Both the position numbers and the translations under genes were made by a program. Below, in pieces: positions 14,883 through 26,000 of a stretch of 64,000 bases of DNA. The stretch is from Paracentrotus lividus (taxonomy: Eukaryota > Echinodermata > Echinoidea > Camarodonta > Echinidae). Positions within the stretch are counted from its first letter, which is position 1. Every line of letters begins with the position of its first letter. The stretch lies in NCBI GenBank assembly GCA_940671915.1, contig CALNVZ010003434.1:1392653-1456652 (forward strand). The letters run 5' to 3'. The notes below the pieces were generated by a model that saw nothing but the letters and a program-made list of their open reading frames with translations, searched no databases and was not told the DNA's origin.

Positions 14883-15197
14883 NNNNNNNNNNNNNNNNNN
14901 NNNNNNNNNNNNNNNNNNNNNNNNNNNNNNNNNNNNNNNNNNNNNNNNNNNNNNNNNNNNNNNNNNNNNNNNNNNNNNNNNNNNNNNNNNNNNNNNNNNN
15001 NNNNNNNNNNNNNNNNNNNNNNNNNNNNNNNNNNNNNNNNNNNNNNNNNNNNNNNNNNNNNNNNNNNNNNNNNNNNNNNNNNNNNNNNNNNNNNNNNNNN
15101 NNNNNNNNNNNNNNNNNNNNNNNNNNNNNNNNNNNNNNNNNNNNNNNNNNNNNNNNNNNNNNNNNNNNNNNNNNNNNNNNNNNNNNNNNNNNNNNNN
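14883..15197. other. Assembly gap (315 N)
   Basis: Continuous N run. Open frames reported across it are meaningless. Sequence on its right edge is minisatellite, and on its left edge is the end of the noisy duplicate, so the gap probably hides repeat sequence. Confidence 0.99.
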
Positions 15198-15250
15198 ACA
15201 TCTCCCCCGGAGGATAGGTCCCCCCAAGGACAACTCCCCGGATGACATCT
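15198..15250. repeat. Minisatellite array 1 (truncated by gap)
   Basis: About three units of a GGACAACTCCCCCGGA-like repeat run out of the N gap. The order of variant units is the reverse complement of part of the array near 19533-19575, so this is an inverted relative of array 4. Confidence 0.8.
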
Positions 15251-15388
15251 TCCCTAACTTTAAATGCTTTATAACTATTGATTTTATGCCGAGCCCTTGG
15301 TTTTTCTTTCTGTTACAATTATTACATTACTTTTCGCATGGAGTAACCCTTCTGTAATGACAAGCGAGGATGGGAATGGTTGTTTAAT

Positions 15389-16285
15389 TGCTAATCATCC
15401 ATTGGAACCACCCCTTCCAATCTATGAATGGCTACTCCTTCCCTCAAAAGGTTGTTAGGTTTGGCAGATTCAGAGGTACCCCAACGAAATGTGACCCTCA
15501 GAAAAGGAAAATTAATGAAAATGCAAGAAATAAAAGAAATGTTGAAAAAAGGGAAGGATGTTAAATGGGGAACTTAAATATGAAGCTACAGGAGTAGAAA
15601 AGAGCACGAAGGGCGAGTTGGCCTACATATCTGTAGTCGTCTTCAGCGAGGGGGGGGGGGTGAGCCACGATAATTAAGCTTTAATTAATAATTAATCACA
15701 CCCTAAACAAATTAGAATGGGCGCAAAAGTTTAAACGAGAACACAAATTTTATTTATCAAAAAAAAAAATTCACAAAACTCAATTCCAACATCATCACTT
15801 GTTTTGTCATTTTTCAAGGAATAATGTAATACAATCATTGCTAATCCTCCATTGGAACCACCCCTTCCAATCTATGAATGGCTACTCCTTCCCTCAAAAG
15901 GTTGTTAGGTTTGGCAGATTCAGAGGTACCCCAAGAATGTGGACCTTCAGAAAAAGGAAATTAGTGAAAATGCAAAATAAAAGAAATGTTGAAAAAGGGA
16001 AGGATCTAAGATGGGGAACTTAAATATGAAGCACAGGGAGTAGAAAAGAGCACGAAAGGGCGAGTTGGCCTACATATCTCTAAGTTGTCTTCAGCAAGGG
16101 GGGGGGTGTGAGCCACGATAATTAAGCTTTAATTAATAATTAATTACACCCTGAACAAATTAGAATGGCGCAAAAGTTTAAACGAGAACACAATTTTTAT
16201 TTATCAAAAAAGAAATTCACAAAACTCAATTCCAACATCATCACTTGTCTTTGTCATTTTCAAGGAATAAATGTAATACAATCAT
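15389..16285. repeat. Tandem duplication, two units of about 450 bp
   Basis: Unit one (15389-15835) and unit two (15836-16285) share almost everything, starting at ATTGGAACCACCCCTTCCAA, including a poly-G tract and an AATTAAGCTTTAATTAATAA stretch. They differ mainly by single-base indels. No coding potential is seen. Because the pair lies next to the gap, a mis-joined overlap is as likely as a true duplication. Confidence 0.85.
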
Positions 16286-16404
16286 TGTCATTGGTTTAAG
16301 ATTATACAGACAATTGTTATATTGAACCGGTGTGTGTCAATAAGTATGCACTTGCAACAGCTTTGCTATCATTTTGCTGTCATCGCTATCATAAAGAGGG
16401 CGTA

Positions 16405-16760
16405 TCAGGACAATTACCCCCCGGACAATTACCCCCCGGACAACACTCCCCCGGACAATTCCCCCCGAGGCAATACCCCTGAGGACAATTACCCCCGAGG
16501 ACAATACCCCCCCGGACAATTACCCCCCGACAATAACCCCCGAGGACAATTACCCCCCGGACAATTACCCCCGGAGGACAGCTTCCCCCAGGGACAACTC
16601 CACGGAGGACAACTTCCACCTGGACAACTCCCCTTGAGGACAACTCCCCCGGAGGACAACACCCCCTGGGACGCTCCCCGGAGGACAACTCCCCGCAGGA
16701 CAAGAAAATTACCCCCGAGGACATTACCCCCGGACATTTCCCGAGGACAGTTACCCCCCC
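16405..16760. repeat. Minisatellite array 2 (left foldback arm)
   Basis: Tandem 15-16-bp units. The first half is mainly GGACAATTACCCCCC; from about 16560 it changes to GGACAACTCCCCCGGA-like units related to arrays 1 and 4. Long Pro-rich or Gly-rich open frames here on both strands are translations of the repeat, not proteins. Confidence 0.92.
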
Positions 16761-16996
16761 CCTCCCCTTCCACCGGCAATTGATGTTGGAATCAAGCGGC
16801 GCCCATTGTGAGTCTCGCTTGGTGTCGCAAGTTTTCGAATTATTTTCTACTTGATCTTATCTTAATGGCTTTCTCTTTCCCTTTCTCTTTGATATTCATC
16901 TTCTCCTTTTCTCTATCTCTGCCTCTCTCTCTCTCTCTCTGTCTCACACACACTTTCTTATTTTCCTTTTTTTCCTTTCTCTCTCTCTTTCCTTTA

Positions 16997-17293
16997 ATAA
17001 TAATTTAATAATAATATCATATTAAGCATTTATAATGCGCCGACTAATCTAGTAAACTATTCAGTGGCGCAGCTAATATTATTACCCGGCTATAGCCATA
17101 GCTGCCCTTATAAAGGGCGCTTTAGCCCATTCGAGGAATTTCTTCCTACCGGTACCCATTTTCCTTAACTAGGTTCAAGTCTGGCAAATTGCAGATTAAT
17201 ATCTTGCCAAAGGACATTAGTGGAATGGACGGGATTCGAACCGCGTACCTTGTGATCGTCGGTCCGCCGACTTATCCATTCGACCACACCACC
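16997..17293 (-). mobile_element. tRNA-derived SINE nested in the foldback arm
   Basis: On the minus strand the head (about 17293-17220) looks like a tRNA: an A-box-like TGGTCGAATGGATAA and a B box GGTTCGAATCCC, with GTGG and CCAC ends able to pair. A body of about 190 bp follows, ending in an ATT-rich tail (16997-17030). The opposite foldback arm lacks this segment, so the SINE inserted after the inverted repeat formed. The SINE subfamily is not recognised. The imperfect cloverleaf and long unrelated body argue against a functional tRNA gene. Confidence 0.8.
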
Positions 17294-18112
17294 TCCACCC
17301 CCTCCTTCCCCTTTTTTGTTTTTGTTTAGCGGCGCCTTCTGCGCCATGAAAAAATGGGAGGGGGCGCTTGCACCCCCAAGCCCCTGTTTGGATACACATT
17401 ATATGCATCAAGAAATATGTAAACTGGCCCTCATATTCCCGAGGTAGATTCAGCAAAATATGTGGTCCGAAACCATGGTTTCTATTGGCGGTCACCTGGG
17501 CCATAACGAATAACTTATGTATGTATTTAATTTTACGATTAACCTTATTTTTACATAAATTGATATTAAGCTTTAGTTAATATTTTGACTTAATTTGTTA
17601 ATTTATGGAGTTATTAATTATGACCTTTATTGCCGCCCTTAGAAACCATGGGTTCAGACCAAGGTTTATCCATTTTTCGTGAAATTAAACAAAAAATAAT
17701 TAAGCATCTATTCAGTTGGAATCAGAGATGAATCAGAAATTTTCAAGCATGTGTGATTATTATGTGTATTGGTGTCCTTTCATGAATGTTCAAATTGTTG
17801 TTCTATGAAAATAAAAGGTAATATGAGGGCCCGTTTACATATTTTCTCATGCATATATGAGTATCCCAAACGGGGGGGGGGGCTTGGGGCTCAAGCCCCC
17901 CCCCCCATTTTTTCATGGCGCAGATGGTGAGAGGGGGGGGAGAAAAAAGGCAAGGAAAAAGAAGAAGTGAGAGAGAGCAAAGGAGAAAGAAAATATGAAA
18001 GAGAAAGAGATAGTCATTATGTATAAAATCAAGTAGAAAATAATTAGAAAACCTGCGACACGGGCGAGACCCACAATGGGCGCCGCTTGATTCCAACATC
18101 CAATGCCTGTGA

Positions 18113-18521
18113 GGGGGGTAATTGTCGTCGGGGGGTAGTTGATCGGGTGTAACTCTCCGGGGGTAATTGTCCTCGGGGGGTAATTGTCCTCGGGGGGTAA
18201 TTGTCCGGGGGGTAATTGTCCCGGGGGTAATTGTCCTCGGGGGGTAATTGTCCTCGGGGGTAATTGTCCGGGGGTAATTGTCCTAGGGGGGTAATTGTCC
18301 GGGGGTAATTGTCCGGGGGGTAATTGTCCGGGGGTTAATTGTCCGGGGGTATGTCCTAGGGGGTAATTGTCCGGGGGTGAATTGTCCGGGGGGTAATTGT
18401 CCTCGGGGGTAATTGTCCTCGGGGGGTTAATTGTCCGGGGGGTAATTGTCCGGGGGTAATTGTCCTCGGGGATTGTCCGGGGTAATTGTCGGGGGTAATT
18501 GTCCGGGGGTAATTGTCCTAG
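18113..18521. repeat. Minisatellite array 3 (right foldback arm)
   Basis: About 25 units of GGGGGTAATTGTCC, the complement of array 2's first unit type, with CTC or C spacers. The array ends abruptly at TCCTAGAACCATAAGAGG. Confidence 0.92.
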
Positions 18522-19311
18522 AACCATAAGAGGTGTTATTGCAACTAGTGTTGGTATGAAAATATCTCCAGAAGTAGATGAAAATTAAAACATCTCGGTA
18601 TATCAACCAATTTTTCAGTATTTCCGTCAACATATCCGATGAAAACATTTATAATTCTAAAACATTTGCTGAAACAGCCAAACAAAACGAAACAAAAACC
18701 TTGTATCAAATTATGTACATGTATTTTTGTATAATTGAAGAGGTGTGATATAAAATTTTCACTTGACGATTCCGCGCTTGAAAATCTCCTCATCTTTTTT
18801 TTTTTTCTTTTCTTTTTTTGGGGGGGCTAAAAGAAAGATAATCGTCTCCGTTTGTAAAAGAATAACAACAACAAAAATAGAACCATAAAAGTAAAAATAT
18901 ACTGCTTCGGGTCATTTTTGGTAAAAAATTTCGGCTGGCGCTTTGCGCTCAAGAATCATCCCTTCAAAAGGTTAATTTTTTCAGATTTCGAACACCCGCA
19001 AAAATCCTAGTTACGGGCCTGACCATTGACCTACATACTTTAAAATCTAATCAGATCATCTTCCTATGGAGATTTAAGATTAAAGTTGATATCTCTCTCT
19101 CTCTCATTTGACGATAAAAATTGGGTTCCAATAGCAGTACGCCTCTATACCTGCCAAACTTTAACACCCTTCGCCGGAAAAAAACAAAAACAAAAATTGC
19201 CAAAGAATTTGTATTTCCATGAATGGTTATTTCGGTTTAAAAAAAAAAAAAAAAAAAATTGCAAATGGAGAAATAATTAACGAGTGCATGTGGATCTGTT
19301 ATCCGGAATGG
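18522..19311. other. Spacer between arrays 3 and 4
   Basis: No gene is seen. From about 18800 to 19022 there is a T/G-run segment ending in GTTACGGGCCTGACC and containing CTGGCGCTTTGCGCTC. It resembles one end of a transposon family that carries GCGAAGCGC-type motifs. A poly-A tract sits at 19239-19258. Confidence 0.4.
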
Positions 19312-19691
19312 TTGATTTGTCCTCCGGGGGACTTGTCCTGCGGGGAAGTTATGCTGCGGGGGAGTTGTCCTCCGGGGGAGTCGTCCTCCGGGGGAGTTGT
19401 CTTCCAGGGGAGTTGTCCTCCGGGGGAGTTGTCCTCCGGGGGAGTTGTCCTCCGGGGGAGTTGTACTCGGGGGATATGTCCTCTATGGGACTTGTCCTCC
19501 GGGGGAGTTTTTTTGGGGGAGATGTCCTCGCGGGGGAGTTGTCCTTGGGGGGACCTGTCCTCCGGGGGAGATGTCCGCGGGGAGTTATCTCCGGGGGTGT
19601 TGTCGCTCCGGGGGAGTTGTCCTCCGGGGGAGTTGTCCTCCGGGAGTTGTCCCCGGGGGAGTTGTCCTCCGGGGGAGATGTCCTGATACGG
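19312..19691. repeat. Minisatellite array 4
   Basis: About 23 units of the 16-bp repeat CCTCCGGGGGAGTTGT, inverted relative to array 1 and to the second half of array 2. Its outer edge reads GTCCTGATACG, the reverse complement of CGTATCAGGAC at the outer edge of array 2. This suggests that arrays 2 and 4 may once have been the two ends of one element. Confidence 0.9.
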
Positions 19692-19888
19692 TCTAGGACA
19701 GGTACAGACGTAGCTGAACTTTGAATATTTAATTCATCGAGCTTTCGGCTAATTTGCCTTCATCAAGATTTCTTTAGCTGTGGAGATGTGTATTACTTGT
19801 AACAATCAAAATACATAAATTAACGGTGAACAACACCAATCAAATATAATATTTAACGACATCAATTAAACAAACAATTCAACAATAC

Positions 19889-20022
19889 CGTCCATCCACC
19901 ACCATCGGTCTCCATATCACAGTAGACATCTATTGAATTATTGGCACCATCAGGATAGATTGAATAGACTCCAGATATGTTCACACCACCAGCTTGAAGC
20001 TCAGTACAGTCTCGTCCATTAA
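19889..20022 (-). CDS. Exon: N-terminal part of fibrinogen C-terminal domain
   Basis: The acceptor TTTCTTTCTGTCAAG precedes the exon, which enters in phase 1. It encodes NGRDCTELQAGGVNISGVYS, then IYPDG, a VYCDMET block and DGGGWT, the classic opening of a fibrinogen-related domain. A GTATTG donor follows WT directly (phase 0). If the donor is not used, the frame continues seven codons to a TGA at 19862. No downstream exon with the remaining roughly 170 residues was recognised to the left. Confidence 0.85.
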
Positions 20023-23000
20023 CTTGACAGAAAGAAATACGAAGGTGAAGAATAAATAATAGACTGAAAATCATAATTTTGGGAGATATATCTTCACAAT
20101 CCTCAAAGCATTAGTTGAAGCTCAGGGTATAGTTGAACAGGTTGATTGCTCCCTAGAAGGTCTAAGTCAAGAGCTGATTTCAAGTGCAAAATGGAATATT
20201 TACAGGTGTTTTATTCCAAAAGGTACTAAATCAATACATACCAAAATTGTGAAACATCATGAATTTTCTTTGGAATGTTCGGTTAACACAAACCCATTGT
20301 TGGATGTATTCAGTTGAGGTAATAAAAGAACGGTTTGAAAAGTGATTTTCATAATTTTATGATTACCGTGCAATAACGTATTTTACCTGAAATTTCTGAT
20401 GTAGTAGATGCGATTACAGTAGTCGTAGTCTCCTCAGTTGGCATCGAAGTCGGCTCTTTGAACACTGTAGTCCCCTCTGTAGACATCGTAGTCGCCTCTG
20501 TAGACATCGTAGTTGCATCTGCTGACATCTTAGTCATCTCTGTGGACATCGTAGTGGACATCGTAGACGCCTCATTCGGCGTCATCGTAGTCGCATTGGT
20601 GAACATCGTATTCGCCTCTATATGGACATAGTATAAGTCATGTAATAGGAGACAAAATTTTAGAATATTTCAGGTGATCTCGTCAAGATCTGCCTACGTC
20701 CTAAAATAGTAAAATAGGTACTCGAGTAAAAATGAAGTTTTCTTTTATAAATGAATTTAAACATTCGTACCTCTTGCGCAATCCTTTCCAGAGAATCCTT
20801 CTGGGCAGTGACATTGATAGTCATCTATCGTCTCCTCACACGATCCATGATGACATGGCCCCGAAAGACAATCTAAAAAATATACAAACATAAACAAGGT
20901 ACAAAATGTAACTAAAAATAATTTTATTTACCATTTCAAGTAAACCTTATGCAGTTTAAAAAATAGAGCATATGGATTCAAATAGGACAGATTATCAAAA
21001 TATCATGCACATCATTCTGTTTATAATAATTTTTAAATCTCCCCCCCCCCCCGAGGTATATTTGGTCTAATCTATGAGTTTTTATCATATTTTTTTCGTG
21101 ATATTAAACAAAATATAACAAACTATATCACTGAAAACTTAACCACCTCGTCCGTCATGTGGACGGACTAGCTTTAAAGCTAGTCAGTCAAGACGGATAG
21201 TTTTAAAGCTAGTGTGTCATGTTAGTCCGTCGAGACGGACTAGCTTACAACTGAATCCAAATCTCTCAACTTGACGGACGAGCTTTAAACTAGTCCGTCA
21301 CACTTGATGTTAGCAAAGAAATATAGTGGGAAGAAGTGGAGCTTCCCACGTTCGGTGTGGTACACACCGTCCGCTGGATTCTGATCGGGGTGTTTGTGCG
21401 CATTTTGTGCGACTCGAAAAGTTATAACGCCCAAAACCATTTTTTTTTTTTCGTCTTTCATATTTAATATACTAATCTACCTTTTCAAGTTTTGGTTTTT
21501 GGTTGAGAGCAAAGTAAAAAGGTTCAATATTCATGTTTACAACCTTGATTTCTAAGAAAACCTACCAAAAATGTCAGTGACTAATGTATGATTTGAACTT
21601 TGAGGCCGTCAATTGAGTTTGAACGTAAATACAAGCAATTAGAAATCAGTTGATATACCCCTGTAATTTCTTTGAAATGACTGAAAACGTGGATATTATC
21701 AAATTTAAATAAATTTCTTAACATAATCAAGCATTTTCAACAGTTGAGACCCCCTTAAAAAAGTCAGTGACTATGCCTCCTTTTGCAGATGGTAATCGCC
21801 TATGTTTAACCACGTAAAACACGTGTTTTTAAAAATGGATAATTATCCCCCTTTTTCTCATTTGAACGATTGGAAATGCTAATTCTATAAAATTTGAATA
21901 AATTTTCTAGTACAATTAAGCATTTTGAACTCTGGAAACCCCCCTAAAAAAGTCAGTGACTATGCCTCCTTTTGAGCATCGAAAAACTGCCCCTGGTGGG
22001 TTATAACACGTAGGCCTATGGACTTACGCAAATTTTGAATTGATTACGATTCCGCCTTTTTTTTCTTTGAAATGACTGGAAATGTCGTTTTTATCAAATT
22101 TAAATAAATTTCTTAATACAATCATACATTTTAAACTCTTGAAGACCTCCCAAAAAAGTCAGTGACTATGCCTCCTTTTGCAGAACGAGAAAAAAAATGG
22201 TAAATGCCTATGTTTAACACGTAAAAACACATTTTTTAAAATGGATAATATTACCCTTTTATTTTTCTTTGAAACGATTGCAAATGTTAATTTTAACAAA
22301 AATTCGATAAATTCTCTAGTATAATAAGGCCTTTTAAACTCTTTGAGACCCTCCAAAAAAGTCAGTGACTATGCCTTCCTTTTTGGGGTTCTCTTTTGAA
22401 AAATAGCTCATCTGCTAAATGTTGAACAAGTGTTCTGCGCATGCGCGTGGACATTATTATTTTCGGAAGCGCCAGATTTTGGTAAGGAACAACCTTATTT
22501 CATTTCATTTTTGGGGTCAGAGGCAAGGGTTATTTGTTCGTTGTTACATATATATAGATGGCTTAGGTTTCATTATTGTAATTTTAAACTTGATCTAAGT
22601 CTTAACGTGATAAACAAAAATCTAAGCCGATATAAACAGCGATGTATGGTTCCCAAGACAGTTGCAATGTCGAAGACCCGACGCCGACGGAACCGGGGGA
22701 GAGATGGGCGGCGGGCGGTGAGGGTATTAACTTGTCGTTAACGTGGGACTAGGTAGGGTCTAGTTAGCCACCGGAGTTGGCCCGGGACGCTGGATGGATG
22801 GTGTATGGTAAGATTGTGTGTGAAATGCCACAGACCCCTCAACATTAGAGTTGAATGTGTGATTCTTATTGCAGGAGCTTGGACATTTTGCAGCTAAAAT
22901 TGTTATTATTTGAAATCATGTAATCTATAGAAAATATTCTACAGAACAAATATTGAAGAAGATAAGCATTATTCAACATATGTTTTTAGCTTAATCTGAG

Positions 23001-26000
23001 ACAAACAAGACAAGCAGGCTTTTCTTTTTGTTAAGTATGCGGCGAACCACCCCCCCCCCACCACCACTAGTTAACTGTTAATGACATTGTTATGAATGAG
23101 TTTCAAGTATTTATCAAATAACATTGCACATTATTTGTAACAATTTTTTTATAGATTCTGTGAAGATATCCAAGGAGTGGGCAAGGCAGATTGGATAGGA
23201 ATGACCTTGTAGAACGGTCCCCTTACTATATCTGCATCGATATCAGTTTGTTTGTGAGAAGCACTTCCAAGCATCACCGTTCTATAGATCTACATGTAAT
23301 GTATGCAGCCAGTGGACTTTGTAGGCGTATTGGCAAAATTGTATATGTGAGAGGTCTTGATCCAAGGCTTACTTTCCGTTTTCAATATATTTCAAAATAC
23401 ATTTGGTATATGCTTACATTTACATAATCATTGAAATCTTTTAGTCAAGGCGTCAATGCACGCACATCGTTCATGTCAACGATTGCAGTTCTAGTCTTCT
23501 TTTCTTCTTTTTCCGCCAAAAAAGCCATTCATTTAACACATGATCTTTTGTTATAACCTGTCAAGGTCAAACTACTCGTCCAAATTCGTTCAAACTTCGT
23601 AGACATGTCATCCATGATCTACTCTTGATCCCCTGACATTTCAATTTCCAAAATCACTCAAAACGTGACCGGTCCATCCGCCATTTGTCATTTTCTGCCC
23701 ATATGGAAAGCATTCTTCCAACTTCACATATCTCCATCATCCTAGAATGCTACAAACTTCTAACAAATTCATTATGTAGTCCATGAATTCACCTTTCAAA
23801 ATGCATCCAACAACTTTTATTTCAAAACCATCTTCATATTTTAAAATTAATTCAAAAATCAACTCCGTTATGAATTGAAAAATTGTGACTAAAAACACGC
23901 AAAAATGGCTATATACTTTCTTAAATCAATTCATTTGTTCAAATTTTCGGTCATGTTATTCTAAATGAATGTGCACACACTCCACATGTTTCACGCTCCA
24001 ATAAATACGCAAAATGCAAATAGCGCCCTCTAAAGGTTTCAAAATTTGGCATAAAATCCAAGAGGCCTGCATTGCGTTGTGCCTGTGTTAAAACCGTACC
24101 TTTTTTGGATTAAGGTAGTTCAGATTATGTACTTTCCAGCAATGTAAATGAAAATATATCGATTCATTGACCAAATTGCTCAAAAATGTTGTACAAAATA
24201 AAGAAATATCAGATACCGATGGAAAACAAGTTTAACTTCCCTCTAAAAGAGCGAATATTCAATCTAAGGACTTGAAACTTGGCAGGCATTATGTTATCGA
24301 ATACATTTCACATACTATCTGCCAATTTTTTTGTAAATTTGATGACGTCATCAAAAGTTATGGACAAAAATAGCGAATTTTCAATGGATTCGTAACAAGC
24401 ATTACGTTCATTGTCGTTCAATATTTGCTTCGTGAAATTGAATCACAATGACTCGCAATGAATTGCCTTTTCATTGATACAAATATAATATGGTTGTCAC
24501 AGAAAATTCCGAGTAACATCCAGTTTTTGTAGAAACCATTTTAATCAGCTTGCTTCATAATCGCGAAATTGAAGAAAGCCCGAGTGCTCAGATTACTATA
24601 GAAACGCCGGGGAGGAAAAAGGATTTTTTTTTTTGTAGAGCATTATACCCGCTTGCCTAATAATGTGCAAAATTTGACAAGAACAATGTAGCCGGATAGT
24701 ATGGAAAGTGAAGTTTTCAAAATTGCACTGTAGCTACACAACCGTGATTCGTTGTAACACACAGATTTTGTATAGTTATGTAAAGCCTACTTCCGTTTCC
24801 CAATATATTTCAAAATATACATTTAAATTTTAATAGTCCTTGAATCTTTAGTCTAGTGCGTCAAGTGCATCGCACATCGTTCATGTCAATCGATTGCAGT
24901 TCTAGTCTTCTTCTTCTTCCCCAAAAGACCATTCACTTAACACGTGAACGCTGTTCTCCTCTACCAGGTCCATCGCTCAATCCAAGATTCGTTCAATTTA
25001 TACCACATCCTCCATGATCCAGTATTTGATCCCCTGACATTCTCATTTTCGCAAAATCAAACTCATAGAGTTCCATTGACCGTCCATCCGCCATTTTGTC
25101 TATTTTTTGCCATCTGAAAGCCATTTTTCCAGCCTCCATATCTCTGTTGTTATAAAGGCTACATACTTCTAACAAAATCCATTAAATAGTTTATGAGTTT
25201 GCCTTTCATATGTATCCAATCACTTTTCATTTAAAAAATATCTTCATATTTGAAATCAATTTCAAAAATCAACTCCGTTATGAAATAAAAAATTGTGACT
25301 AAAAACACACAAAAATGGCTATAACTTCCTGAAATCAATTCCATTTTGCTTCAAATTTTCAGGGCATGTTATTCTTAAAAATGTGCACACACTCCACATG
25401 TTTCACGCTCCAGGAAATACGCAAAATGCAAATAGCGCCCTCTAAAGTTTCAAAATTTGGCTAAAATCCAAGAGGCTGCATCTGCGTTGTGCCTTGTTAA
25501 AACCGTACCCTTTTTTGGATTTAGGGACTTCAGACTATGTCCTTTCCAGCAATGTAAATAAAAATATATCGATTCATTGACCAAATTGCTCAAAAATGTT
25601 GTGGAATGTAAAAAATTATCGATACCAGGAAATCAAGTTTAACTTCCCATAAAATTGCGAGTATTCAATCTAGGGGCTTGAAACTGGGCAAGCATATGTA
25701 TCAATACATTCCACAACTATCTGTCAATTTTTGTAAAATTTGATGACGTCATCAAAAAGTTATGGACAAAAAATAGCGAATTTTCAATGGATTACACAAC
25801 AAGGCATTACGTCATCATCGTTCAATATTTGCTTCTGAAATTGACATCACAATGACGGCATTGAAATTGCCTTTCCATTGATACCAAATATAATATAGGT
25901 TGCAACAGAAAATTTTGAGTAAATCACGTTTTATTAGGAGCCATTATACCAGCTTGCTTCATAATCGCGAAATCGAGAAAACCACGAGGGCTCAGATCAC

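Larger units (their letters stand above)
16396..18530. mobile_element. Foldback transposon, sea urchin TU-like
   Basis: A 2.1-kb inverted repeat. Each arm starts with an outer array of 15-bp units (GGACAATTACCCCCC on the left, its complement on the right). Then comes a unique inner domain (16770-16990 pairing with 17930-18110, containing GGAATCAAGCGGCGCCCATT), then a segment around TGCGCCATGAAAAAATGGG (17340-17435 with 17825-17925), and finally a segment around AAACCATGGTTTCTA (17463-17495 with 17621-17655). The loop is about 120 bp with no open frame. An outer domain of 15-bp tandem repeats plus a unique inner domain is the layout described for sea urchin TU foldback elements. Flanks carry CATAAAGAGG on the left and CATAAGAGG on the right, a candidate imperfect target duplication. 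No transposase is present, so it is non-autonomous. Confidence 0.8.

Noticed and set aside
14764..15357. Open frames across the N run
   Set aside because: Unknown bases were read as open codons.
16322..16783. 153-residue Pro/Asp/Asn-rich open frame and overlapping Gly-rich frames
   Set aside because: They are translations of a 15-16-bp minisatellite in several frames and on both strands.
17220..17293. Functional tRNA gene on the minus strand
   Set aside because: A and B boxes are present, but the cloverleaf is imperfect and the sequence continues into a SINE body with an ATT tail.
17913..18527. 204-residue open frame on the minus strand
   Set aside because: Same minisatellite (array 3) followed by the inner foldback domain; no protein-like conservation.
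16405..19691. CRISPR-like repeat-spacer array
   Set aside because: Units are contiguous with no unique spacers, and the DNA is eukaryotic.
19219..19724. Gly/Ser/Cys-rich open frames of 99-155 residues
   Set aside because: Translations of minisatellite array 4 in all three plus-strand frames.
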